Shown: positions 42,415 to 53,777 of the stretch, piece by piece | How positions within the stretch are numbered: the stretch's first letter is position 1 | Layout: each line of letters starts with the position of its first letter | Notes under the pieces: generated by a model | Told to the model about the DNA's origin: nothing | Databases searched by the model: none | The model's input: the letters and a program-made list of their open reading frames with translations, nothing else | Source of the DNA: Macrobrachium rosenbergii | Lineage: Eukaryota; Arthropoda; Malacostraca; Decapoda; Palaemonidae | Direction of reading: 5' to 3' | DNA length: 64,000 nucleotides | Assembly (NCBI RefSeq): GCF_040412425.1 | Contig: NC_089742.1 | Coordinates: forward strand, 82,127,039 to 82,191,038 | Translations under genes and position numbers: made by a program

Positions 42415-43785
42415 CTTCTTTTCATCTTCCTTCGACACCTGTTCTGCGGAAACCAAGCAAACAGCTTCTTTTTGTTTCTCCAGGAACCTTTTCATAGCAA
42501 AACAGTTGGCCTTCACGTGACCTTTACGACTGCACCAGAAACACATTACATTACTCCTCGACTCTGGCGTATTCCTACTGCTATTACCACCACCAGATCT
42601 ACTACTGTTCACAAAACTACGATATTCACTACTGCTACTACTACTGCTATTACTATTATTTTCCTTGGGTTTGTTTTTACTAGTACTCCTCTCAGACTGG
42701 CTTTTGGAATAGTTTATCCCCCAGTTATTGTTACGAGGTGAGAATCGTTTACTGCTATTATTTTCCCTTGTTACACAGTCCTGTCTATGAGCAAGGGAGT
42801 ACTCATCTGCTGCAATGGCAACTTCCTGCAAACAATCTAATTTTAGTTCTTCGAGGTGAATCTTCAATTCCCTCGACACCATTCTCTTGAATTCTTCAAT
42901 TAAAATGAGTTCCTTTAATTTCCCAAAATTATCTATTTCCTTACTTTTAAGCCAGTCCTCAAAAAATTGCTCCTTCTTTCTTGCGAACTCTACGAAGGTC
43001 ATTTCATTGTCCTTTTTCAAATTCCTAAATTTCTGGCGATACGCCTCGGGAACGAGGTCGTATGCCTTCAAAATAATAGCTTTCACAGTGTCATAGTCTG
43101 ACGACAGATCCTCACTGAGCGTATTATATACTCGCTGAGCTTTTCCTTTTAACCTACATTGGACCAGTGTGGTCCACATGTCCCTAGGCCAACTTAATTT
43201 TTTCCCTATCCTCTCAAAGGATATGAAGAATTCGGGAACGTCCTCTTCATTAAAGATTGGTACCAACTTCAAAGCACTCAACAGATTAAATTTGTCATCA
43301 TTAACATTATTATTATTTTTCATAGACAACTGCAACCTTAGCAAATCTAACTCATGACCTCTTTCTTTCACTCTCTCTTCAGCCTGCAACTGCAATGCTT
43401 TGTATTCTAATTCCTTAATCTTTGTTTGTTCTTTTAAAATATTTAGCCTCAACTCACTTACCTCATTACTATTAACTTCTCCATCTATCTCCCTAACATA
43501 ACCGTGAACATTATCCTGTGCTTTCTCCTTACCATCACTCATATCAACTGCTTGTTCGTTTTGGATCTCATCTCCCATACTTACGGTTTCTCTGTACACT
43601 TTAGCAGCCCTAACAACTTCCCAGAGTAGCTGCCCCTTTCTTAACTCGGATGATAACCCTAAATTCAAAAATTCAGCAAGAAACCATAACTCATCCCTTT
43701 TTAAGTCATATAACTTCCTCTCCCAATCTGAGTCTGCCAAAAGCTGGGAGGCCGCCACCTCCACATTACCCTCAAAGAACGGCAT
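42412..43785 (-). CDS. gag: Gag of GMR1-like retrotransposon (SAP-like, SCAN-like, CCHC)
   Basis: Intact 457-codon frame; ATG at 43785 in an ACAATGCC context (A at -3). Residues 24-62 resemble a SAP motif (LYDLKRDELWFLAEF...). Residues 110-157 form a charged coiled coil. Residues 174-240 are the capsid N-terminal half (LVPIFNEEDVPEFFISFERI). Residues 244-332 resemble a SCAN fold (VPEAYRQKFRNL, FEDWLK, LKELILIEEFKRMV). A Ser/Asn-rich linker precedes a zinc knuckle CFWCSRKGHVKANC (415-428), of CX2CX4HX4C spacing, that would bind the element's RNA. Gag forms the particle in which reverse transcription occurs. The frame ends at a TGA that separates it from the protease in the same frame. Confidence 0.9.
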   Translation of the reverse strand: MPFFEGNVEVAASQLLADSDWERKLYDLKRDELWFLAEFLNLGLSSELRKGQLLWEVVRAAKVYRETVSMGDEIQNEQAVDMSDGKEKAQDNVHGYVREIDGEVNSNEVSELRLNILKEQTKIKELEYKALQLQAEERVKERGHELDLLRLQLSMKNNNNVNDDKFNLLSALKLVPIFNEEDVPEFFISFERIGKKLSWPRDMWTTLVQCRLKGKAQRVYNTLSEDLSSDYDTVKAIILKAYDLVPEAYRQKFRNLKKDNEMTFVEFARKKEQFFEDWLKSKEIDNFGKLKELILIEEFKRMVSRELKIHLEELKLDCLQEVAIAADEYSLAHRQDCVTRENNSSKRFSPRNNNWGINYSKSQSERSTSKNKPKENNSNSSSSSSSEYRSFVNSSRSGGGNSSRNTPESRSNVMCFWCSRKGHVKANCFAMKRFLEKQKEAVCLVSAEQVSKEDEKK

Positions 43786-43892
43786 TGTTACGGGGGAATG
43801 AGGAAAAAGAGCCGGGGGGACCTGTCCCTAACCAACCAAATGCAAAATTACCCCTCTGAGTGACCCAAGAACTATATCACTGGAAGATCGAT

Positions 43893-43905
43893 GGCAAGGT
43901 CGCCA
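43893..43905 (-). other. primer binding site
   Basis: On the minus strand TGGCGACCTTGCC begins 3 nt after the 5' LTR end. The TGG start fits a tRNA CCA end; the first eight bases TGGCGACC match what I recall of tRNA-Arg primers of arthropod elements, but the primer identity is uncertain. Confidence 0.6.
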
Positions 43906-43908
43906 ATT

Positions 43909-45205
43909 TGTAACGACTGGTTACAGTAATTCTTTTTTTTTTTTAAATCCAGGTCATGACATATAGCTTTCAAAATGCCATACTACATAGACAAAGCTCG
44001 TCTAAGAGCAGGAATACCAGTGACACAATTCAATGGAAGCACTCAAAGGGATAATTGATAGTCATTAACGTAATATTTAGGAATTTATTACACAGTTTAA
44101 ACATTTAACAGGTCCCCGAATAACTGAATAAAGGGACAGAAAAAACTCATTCACCTACAATGCACAGTCACTACCTTCAATCACCTCATTCACGCTAACC
44201 CACCGATCTATCATACGATAGATAAAGAAACAGGTTAGAGAAAAAGGAAGAAACGAAACTGTCACACAACAACGTAATTCTCTCACATACGACAGGAAGA
44301 GACACAGGAGGGGAAGAGAAGAACCTTAATCCTAATATTTACAAACTCGAAATTAAACATATTTACAATTAGGTTAAAGCTATTTCCTTCGCTTAAATGA
44401 TCCTAATTGACACCAACACCGATGAATCTTGACGAATACAGCCGTCGGGTAGCAAGCACAGGACTGTCTCAATAGTAGCGAAGATGTGGACCGTAGAACA
44501 GGGGTCGTCTTTTATAAATACAAAAACTGATAATTCACGGAAGGCACGCTTACCCTTCTTCGTGACCAAAAGGCCTCTTAACGGCCCCGAAAGACTCGAC
44601 ACGGCAGGGAGGCAGAGCCACAGTAGGTAGAGAGGCGGTGCAGTAACGTATAGAGAGGCGTTGCAGCAGAGAGGCAGTACAACAGAGGGCAGGATGTTCC
44701 CCATCAACACCCGCAGGAGACGTACATATTTCTGGATATGTCACCCAAAAGGACAGGATGGCTTCTTGTGATATCTTGACAAAGAGCCACCAGCAGCAAT
44801 AAGGCGCCCAATGACACGCCCTCAAAAAGTCCGCCACAACAACAGACACAAGACAGGTCGCCACAGGAATACACTGCCACAGATGCCGTTATCGGTCGAG
44901 TTCTTTCCTATAAGGAGCCGAGTACCGAAATCCCCTTAAATCACACCCAGTGTCCATAAAACACCTTCGTTGGGAGAAAACGAAGGCTCAAAACCATCCA
45001 GAGCTCGTACATGCAAAGAAAAAGAAACTTCATGGGCGAGGTATCAATTACAAACTAACAAACCCTTGGTGGGAGCGAAAAGACTCTATCCAGCTATTCG
45101 AGGCTCGAGAGAAAAACGAAAATAAATGAAAACTTGGAAAGAACTGAACAAAATATTTACGTTAATAAGAGCCACGAACACAAAACTAAGCAGCTTAAAG
45201 TTACA
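43909..45205 (-). repeat. 5' LTR of the GMR1-like retrotransposon
   Basis: 1297 bp, TGTAAC...GTTACA ends, nearly identical to 37628-38924. TATAAAAG at 44516-44509 and AATAAA at 44089-44084 on the minus strand. Its outer end abuts (TA)n at 45206. Confidence 0.95.
44509..44516 (-). promoter_or_regulatory. TATA box in 5' LTR (element promoter)
   Basis: TATAAAAG, minus strand, about 730 bp upstream of the gag ATG. Conserved in both LTRs, so it is the likely start region for the genomic transcript. Confidence 0.6.
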
Positions 45206-45242
<37 letters not shown>

Positions 45243-45295
45243 ATTATATACATATATATATACAGTATATATATACATATATATATATATATGCT
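45206..45295. repeat. (TA)n array at LTR element junction
   Basis: Continuation of the TA array into which the LTR element inserted; the other half is the short TATATAT before 37628. Confidence 0.9.
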
Positions 45296-45519
45296 GATGA
45301 TATTGCTTTGCGTTTAAATTTTTTTTATCTTTCCCGGCATTTTTACCAAAAGGTGACCATTCCCCAAAGACGCCCAGAAACTATTTGACCGTTGATTTTT
45401 CTTTGGTGCCAGACTATTGTGGTAATATTTGTTTTGTTTTCTGTGGAAATGGGATCTTAGGTTTTTGTTTATTTACCGTAGAATAGTCTGAGTTGGTGCT
45501 CCAGACACGCACACATACG

Positions 45520-45626
45520 TACATGCATGTATATATATATGTATATATACATGTATGTATATTACAGTACATGTATATATATATACGTATAATACATACA
45601 TGTATGTATGTATATATACATATACA

Positions 45627-45707
<81 letters not shown>
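45520..45707. repeat. (TA)n/(CATG)n microsatellite
   Basis: CATGTATA-type repeats passing into a pure TA array (about 45638-45707) that abuts the SINE. Confidence 0.95.
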
Positions 45708-45708
<1 letters not shown>

Positions 45709-45709
<1 letters not shown>

Positions 45710-46165
45710 AGCTTCGATAGCTCAGTTGGTAGAAGTAGCAACCTCAGACTTCATAGAAGTCTGTGGCGAGGGTTCAATCCCAGCAGCCGACCAGTCAGAG
45801 AAGGCGGACACTTTGCTATCCGTGTAGACACCCCGGGATTACGTATGTAATCAATGGATAGGTTTGCTGAAAGCAAATGGGTGTTACAGACTAATGCACA
45901 CATAAACAAAGCCATTCCAACATCTTCTGAAAACATAACAGACACCTCACACGTCTCGAATTGTCGACCTACCCGCCCAGTTCTCCTCGCTGCTGGGAGA
46001 GAGGGAGCTGGGGATTTGGTAACATGTACACATTCGCTACCGGGGTCTAAGCAATGTCAGGGAGGGCAGCCGATCGAGGCTTCGGCCTACCCCACCGCCA
46101 AATCAAAGTCCTTCAAAAGAAGGCATCGTGCTTACCCCATATAAAAATGGGAAAAAACACGTTAA
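45709..46165 (+). mobile_element. tRNA-derived SINE, copy A
   Basis: The head has GATAGCTCAGTTGGTAGA (A box) and, about 40 bp later, GAGGGTTCAATCCC (B box), the internal Pol III promoter of a tRNA. The body contains TTTGCTATCCGTGTAGACAC, GCAAATGGGTGTTACAGACT and GGGCAGCCGATCGAGGC. It ends with AAAAATGGGAAAAAACACG and an A-rich tail. A second copy in reverse orientation lies at 52491-52928, sharing these blocks in order. No acceptor-stem pairing is preserved, so it is a SINE and not a tRNA gene. It starts directly after a (TA)n array. Confidence 0.85.
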
Positions 46166-46182
46166 AAACGAAGAAAAAAAAA

Positions 46183-46214
46183 TAATATATATATATATTA
46201 TATATATATATTTC
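46183..46214. repeat. (TA)n microsatellite
   Basis: Short TA array between SINE copy A and the gag-protease remnant. Confidence 0.9.
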
Positions 46215-47476
46215 TCTAAATGTCTTGGGTCACTTACTAGGGAAACTTTGTCTTCCCTTATGAGGGACATTTGTGTGCCAGAATCATCAAATGCTACCTG
46301 GCTGGAAGGGCACCTACCTCGGGGAAGTGCCACATAAATGGGACCCTGGGCTGGAGGACCTAAAGATGTTGGATCGGTGACTGCGAAGGCAAGGGTGGGC
46401 ATACTTAATTTATTATTATTAGGGCATTTTGCCCATTGGGTGGAGTGCCCATAGACTTTGCAAGCGGGGTAATAAGTCCAGCTAAAATCTTTACCTGGAC
46501 CTGTCCCATAGGGGGGAGCAGCCCTTTACCCTTCGTCCATGACCTAGGTGTGGCTCGGGGTGTTGTCCCGTTTGGGGATGTAGAGGGATTTTCTGGCTGA
46601 TTCTCAGCCTTCAAGCGGCACTGTTCAATGGAGTGCCCTGTTCAAAATTTTACAATACCCACACATGGGTTTCTTATGGGGGTGCCCATTCTTGAGAGAT
46701 TGCTGGGAGTTGGTTGAGGCAGGCAAAGAGGGATATAATTCTCGGCCATGGGAACTAAGATGGGGGTGATGTGTATCCCATATGTCAGTCCAACGGCAGC
46801 ACTCGACCACTGTCTTAGGCACCTTACCGCACAAATGAGTGGCGAGAGCAGGCGGGGCATAAAATAAGAAGTCCTTGAGCTAGAAAAGTTCGAGGACTTC
46901 TTCCACACTAGTGGCTTTCAGGCTCGGCTTCGTCCCATTTTCCTATGAGGGTGTCTACACTGCTGAGGGTTGAGTGAGGAGAGGGTGTTGATGTGTTACG
47001 CCTGTTGTGAGCTGCCATTGCAAGCTGATGAGCTCTTTCCTTCTCCTTCTCCTGTGTTTCTGCCTCTTCTCGTTTCTCCTGGGCTATTCTTTCTCCCTCT
47101 CCTGTCTTTCTGTCTCTTCTCGTTTCTCCTGGGCTCTTATTTCTTTCTCCTTCTCCTGTCTGTCTGCCTCTTCTCATTTCTCCTGGGCCCTTCTTTCTGC
47201 CTCTTCTCATTTCTCCTGGGCTATTCTTTCTTTCTCCTTCTCCTGCCTTTCTGCCTCTTCTCGTCTCTCCTGGGCTATTCTTTTTTCTCCTTCTCCTGCC
47301 TTTCTGCCTCTTCTCGTTTCTCCTGGGCTATTCTTTCCTCCTCCTTCTCCTGTCCTCCTGCCTGTCTTTCCACCTTGGCACCATCTACCCTCTCTTGGAC
47401 TCATTCCCTCAGGGCTTATCCTGATAGTCCCACGTCCTTTCTGGAAAAGCGGACATGTAGAATTTGAAGTCCTCAT
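46215..47476 (-). pseudogene. second LTR retrotransposon: gag-protease remnant
   Basis: Minus-strand pieces in gag-pro order. A Glu/Arg/Gln-rich coiled coil of about 18-residue repeats (EEAERQEKEKERIAQE type) covers about 47356-47000. A capsid-like segment follows (about 46905-46700) with VVECCRWTDIWDTHH. Then come KKPMCGYCKILNRALH (start of a zinc knuckle, about 46675) and, in another frame, ACKVYGHSTQWAKC (about 46460-46420). The protease has DDSGTQMSLIREDKVSLV (DSG active site, about 46280). The coding is split by several frameshifts and ends at a TA array at 46214. No RT, integrase or LTR is seen. The LADVW/TDIW capsid region recalls SCAN-like gags. Confidence 0.7.
47058..47356 (-). repeat. 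tandem repeats of about 54 bp inside gag
   Basis: CTGCCTCTTCTCNTTTCTCC-type units start near 47059, 47110, 47163, 47196, 47250 and 47303; spacing is 51, 53, 33, 54 and 53 bp. On the coding strand they give a charged coiled-coil peptide repeat. Confidence 0.85.
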
Positions 47477-48267
47477 TTTGCTGGGCTCTGGATGTCATAG
47501 ACATCTTGAAATAATGCGTATATGGGCTTGGCCCATTAGAAAATCAAATATGTCTGAAAAGACTCAGGGCTGTTCAAGGGAACAAGTTCAGTATGTCTGA
47601 TGAGACTCAATAGTGTTTGAAATGAACAGATTCAGGTTGTCTGAAAAGACGCAGTTGTCTGAAAAATCTCCAGTGCATGAGGGTAAGGGGAAAAAAATGT
47701 TTAATTATTCTCCTTTATGAAAACAACCTTAGCTTGCATGTGTATAATAGTACTCCAGCGTTTACTTCTGTGATATCTGCTGTCAATGGGTGAGTCAGGC
47801 AGGTGATGGGTTTGGGGGGGCTCTCTTGACCGTGTGTCTGGCCTTGTGTTTTGTTACTAGGTCCTATCCCTTTTCAGGCCTCCCGTAATAATGAATGAAC
47901 GGGGAATTCTTGCTTTTATTTTCGTTAATAAATAAATTTACAAGAATACTACAGGCTCACCGAGGAATATCCTACTCAGTTAAAGAATTAAAGGTTTATT
48001 ATTTTCAAAAATGCGGTGAGGCGCACGGACGTATGGATAAAATTAGCAAGCAAAAGAAAGGGATTTATGTGTGCGCGCTGTGCGTACACTTTTTATAACA
48101 ATGGAACAATGGAATTTCTAATGGAACTCACAAATCAAAGATGGCTGATGGTTAGGGATGGGCCCATGTGGCCTGGAATTGAAGATTCTATGTCGGAATT
48201 TACTACTCTCTCATCTTGAGAGCGGAACTTTGGATTCCTAAATACTTCCTAGCTTTTCCTATCAATC

Positions 48268-48268
<1 letters not shown>
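47477..48268. other. probable 5' leader of gag remnant, then no gene
   Basis: Between 47530 and 47670 the minus strand has several TCAGACA motifs in direct repeat, perhaps the leader of the element at 46215-47476. The rest has no recognisable gene. Confidence 0.4.

Positions 48269-48318
<50 letters not shown>
48269..48318. repeat. (GA)n microsatellite
   Basis: About 50 bp GA array. Confidence 0.95.
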
Positions 48319-50790
<2,472 letters not shown>

Positions 50791-51916
50791 ACAAGCTGTC
50801 TTTATTCCAACGTTTCGCATTTAACCTTTTAATTACATCTTGAGGGCTGTTGAAAATAAAACAGAATATTCCGTTCAAAATTGTAAAACCGAAATTTAAA
50901 GGTTTAAAAAATGAAAATATTTTTACGAAATTAAACCAAAAAATTTAAACTTAAATAATTAAAAATAACGGAATTTACAGTAAAATAAAAAAAAAGACAG
51001 TAAACATAGCTACAGCACACAAGAATAAGGACCGACCTAGAGGAGTGACTGCGTGGAACTAAAAGAAAACAAAAATAAAAAGAACAAATATAAAAGACAC
51101 AAGTTAGGACAAATACAGAGGGGAGGAAGACGTCTGTGAGTTTAACGACAGAACAAGCTGTTGTATAAAGTGATTCCAGAAAAGGAGGGTCTTGAGGGTT
51201 CGTGGGTTGGTCTGTAATACAAAAATCTTTGTTGTCAACAAATGTGTAACAAATTTTCGAATGGTTTCTGATATTCGAATGTTCTGCGTTTGAAATTCTG
51301 CCACCAGCACGTAAACTCACACAAGGATGAGAATCGATACGCGCCTCAAGTAGTGTACTGGTCCTTGTTTGACATTCAGGGCAAGTATACTTACCAACGA
51401 CACCAGAGGACAGATAAGGACATAACAGATCTTTAATTTTAAAGAGTGAACCGATGATGAATTGATTTTTAGGAATTAAATTAACATCTAGTGGCATAAA
51501 ATGTTCATGAATAATTTGAGTGAGCGTTTTGTGAAATTTTAAGTCATGAGTATGCAAAATGGAGAGCATGCGTAGAACTTAATTTTTGGGGAAAAAAGTT
51601 ATTAAAAAAAGTCCATTAAAATTGTAATTTTATTATTATTATTATTATTATTTTTTTCACGCTGTCACTACTCTAGGTCGGTCCTTAATCTTGTGTGCTG
51701 TAGCTCTGTTTACTGCCATTTTTATTTTACTGTATATTCCGCAACATTTAAGATTTAATTTTAAATTTTGTAACAATAATTTTCATTTTTTAAACTTTTA
51801 AATTTTGGTTTCACAATTTTAAAAGGAATATTCTCTTTTGTTTTTAACAGCCCTGAAGATGTACAGTAATTAAATGGATAATTACGAAACGTTGGAAAAA
51901 AGACAGCTTGTATGTC
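50791..51916 (-). mobile_element. Penelope-like element copy 2, foldback form
   Basis: Minus-strand endonuclease coding region with its own 3' untranslated end at 50791-51054. An inverted second copy of that 3' end follows on the plus strand at 51658-51916. Shared blocks are AAGCTGTCTTT, AACGTTTCG, GGGCTGTT, AATATTC, GTAAACA and ACTCTAGGTCGGTCCTTA (with their complements). The unit is therefore 3' end - truncated coding - inverted 3' end. The outer right end abuts a TA array (51947). Confidence 0.8.
50931..51569 (-). pseudogene. PLE endonuclease region, degenerate
   Basis: Contains PKNQFIIGSLFKIKDLLCPY and GKYTCPECQ, matching PKNPCTIGSFFKLKD...YKYTCPGC of copy 1, then LEARIDSHPCVSLRAGG and SNIRNHSKIC. 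The YVG/YIG core motif between CPEC and LEARIDSH is missing or damaged, so the GIY-YIG nuclease should be inactive. The C-terminus (SLNSQTSSS) appears in another frame (51104-51310). Residues after about 120 are read into untranslated sequence and are not homologous. Confidence 0.75.
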
Positions 51917-51945
51917 TGTGTGTGTCCTCTTCCTTTTGTGATGTG

Positions 51946-51946
<1 letters not shown>

Positions 51947-52020
<74 letters not shown>

Positions 52021-52061
52021 CAAACTATATATATAAATACACACAACACACACATATACTG

Positions 52062-52144
<83 letters not shown>
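51947..52144. repeat. (TA)n cluster
   Basis: TA arrays at 51947-52013 and 52063-52144 separated by a CA/TA mix. Confidence 0.95.
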
Positions 52145-52148
<4 letters not shown>

Positions 52149-52299
52149 GTATTCAGTATTTTTTGGACTGCTTCGAAAAGTTCGTGTATTGCTATGTCAT
52201 ATAATTGTCATACAATAAATGCTATATTTGCCATATTTTTCCTCAATGCAACTGTCTCCTATGTAATATGTATGCGTATATGTTATATAAATGTATATA

Positions 52300-52356
52300 T
52301 ATGTATATATATAATGTAGTGTATATAAATGTATGTATATATATATATAATATATA

Positions 52357-52416
<60 letters not shown>

Positions 52417-52445
52417 TATGTATATATATACATATACAGTATACA

Positions 52446-52490
<45 letters not shown>
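52300..52490. repeat. (TA)n cluster
   Basis: TA-rich blocks at 52329-52412 and 52446-52490; the latter abuts the 3' end of SINE copy B. Confidence 0.95.
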
Positions 52491-52493
<3 letters not shown>

Positions 52494-52926
52494 CTTCTTC
52501 TTTTAACGTGCTTTTTTTTTCCCATTTTTGTATTTGGCTTTGGGGTAGACCTGTAGTCTCGATCGGCTGCCCTGCCTGACATCGCTTAGACCCGGTGGCG
52601 TATGTTTCATGTATCATACCCGACCCAACGCCCTTTCTTCCCAGCAGCGAAGTTGTGGCGCCGGTAGGGCGAGAGTTCGAGACGTGTGAGATGTTTGTTA
52701 TGTTTTTAGAAGGTGTTGTAGTGGCTTTGTTTTGTGTGTGTATTTAGTCTGTAACACCCATTTGCTTTTAAGCAAACCTATCCGTTGATTACATATATAA
52801 TCCCGGGTGTCTACACGGATAGCAAAGTGTCTGCCTCTCTGATCAGTCGGCTGCGGATTTGAACCCGCGCCACAGACCTCTACGAAGTCCGAAGCTGCTG
52901 CTGTAACCGACTGAGCCATCGAGGAT

Positions 52927-52928
<2 letters not shown>
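52491..52928 (-). mobile_element. tRNA-derived SINE, copy B
   Basis: Minus-strand copy of the SINE at 45709-46165. The head has CGATGGCTCAGTCGGTTACA (A box) and GCGGGTTCAAATCCGC (B box). The body contains TTTGCTATCCGTGTAGACAC and GGCAGCCGATCGAGA; the tail reads AAAAATGGGAAAAAAAAAGC. (TA)n arrays abut both ends (52929 on and 52490 back). Confidence 0.85.
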
Positions 52929-52991
<63 letters not shown>

Positions 52992-53023
52992 TGTATGCAT
53001 ATATATACATATACAGTATATAT

Positions 53024-53092
<69 letters not shown>
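52929..53092. repeat. (TA)n cluster
   Basis: TA arrays 52929-52988 and 53036-53092, flanking a CATA-rich segment, between SINE copy B and PLE copy 3. Confidence 0.95.
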
Positions 53093-53095
<3 letters not shown>

Positions 53096-53227
53096 AAAAT
53101 AAGAAGGCCCATAAAACACTATTTAAACGTTGAAACCATATATTTCAGGCACTTGTTTCTGTGCCCTGTTCACTGGTAGAATATGGACAGGTGGAAAGTT
53201 ACAATGGTATATATACAAAAACATGAA

Positions 53228-53291
53228 GGTTAGGTTAGGTTAGGTTAGGTGGTTAGGTTAGGTTGGGTTAGGTTAGGTTAGGTTAGGTTAG
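53228..53291 (+). repeat. interstitial TTAGG telomere-type repeats
   Basis: About eleven TTAGG units, with one TGG insertion and one TTGGG variant. TTAGG is the usual arthropod telomere repeat. It lies exactly at the junction between the inverted left arm and the coding piece of PLE copy 3. Confidence 0.9.
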
Positions 53292-53301
53292 CTGTCCGTA
53301 C

Positions 53302-53466
53302 AAAAGAAAGATGCTGGAATCTGCTATCATCAATCAAACCAACAATATGAACCTGTCAGGAGGACATTGGAAATCGGACGCCATTGACACCTTAATCCTC
53401 GCACCCTTTTTGAAGAAGATGACCCAAGAAACGCGACCGCCAGATCCATCGCCAAACGGGAGCTAA
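53302..53466 (+). pseudogene. PLE endonuclease C-terminal fragment
   Basis: The open stretch reads KMLESAIINQTNNMNLSGGH and IDTLILAPFLKKMTQ, resembling the R..LES..I......NMNLS.G C-terminal end of PLE GIY-YIG proteins, and stops at 53464-53466. Only about 55 codons remain. The sequence differs from copies 1 and 2, so this is another PLE lineage. The longer minus-strand frame over the same DNA is a shadow. Confidence 0.6.
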
Positions 53467-53718
53467 TGAGGCCAAAACCACTAGGGAATTGGGTCAATCT
53501 CCTCCTTCTTAAGAAACGCCACCTCCTTAACATCGGAGGCCTAAGGCCACACCTTCATGTTTTTGTATATATACCATTGTAACTTTCCACCTGTCCATAT
53601 TCTACCAGTGAACAGGGGCACAGAAACAAGTGCCCGAAATATATGGTTTCAACGTTTAAATAGTGTTTTATGGGCCTTCTTATTTTCATATTACACTGTA
53701 GTATTACAGGAAAAGACA

Positions 53719-53723
<5 letters not shown>

Positions 53724-53765
<42 letters not shown>

Positions 53766-53777
53766 GTGTGTGTGTGT
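53724..53777. repeat. (TA)n(TG)n microsatellite
   Basis: About 26 bp TA then about 26 bp TG. Confidence 0.9.

Larger units (their letters stand above)
37628..45205 (-). mobile_element. GMR1-like Ty3/gypsy LTR retrotransposon
   Basis: Near-complete 7.6-kb element on the minus strand: 5' LTR (43909-45205), primer binding site (43893-43905), gag (43785-42412), protease (about 42410-42080), integrase (about 41793-40656), reverse transcriptase (about 40430-39735), RNase H (about 39530-39132), polypurine tract (38934-38925), 3' LTR (37628-38924). The integrase-before-RT order is that of Ty1/copia, but every domain is gypsy-like, which defines GMR1-like elements. It sits inside a (TA)n array: ATAT flanks both ends, so the target duplication cannot be resolved. 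gag and protease are free of frameshifts, while the integrase-to-RNase H part has about 11 one-base breaks. Confidence 0.93.
53094..53688 (+). mobile_element. Penelope-like element copy 3, foldback form with TTAGG core
   Basis: Inverted arms of about 136 bp (53094-53229 and 53552-53688) share GAAGGCCCATAAAACACTAT, TTTCAACG complement, CACTGGTAGAATATGGACAG and ATATACAAAAACATGAAGG. Between them lie a TTAGG tract (53228-53291) and a short PLE C-terminal coding piece (53302-53466, plus strand). The right arm is the normal 3' untranslated end; the left arm is its inverted copy. Same architecture as copy 2. Confidence 0.75.

Noticed and set aside
45255..45388. YADDIALRLN peptide resembling a LINE RT catalytic box
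   Set aside because: The Y comes from a TA array, there is no flanking RT motif, and the match is too short to separate from chance.
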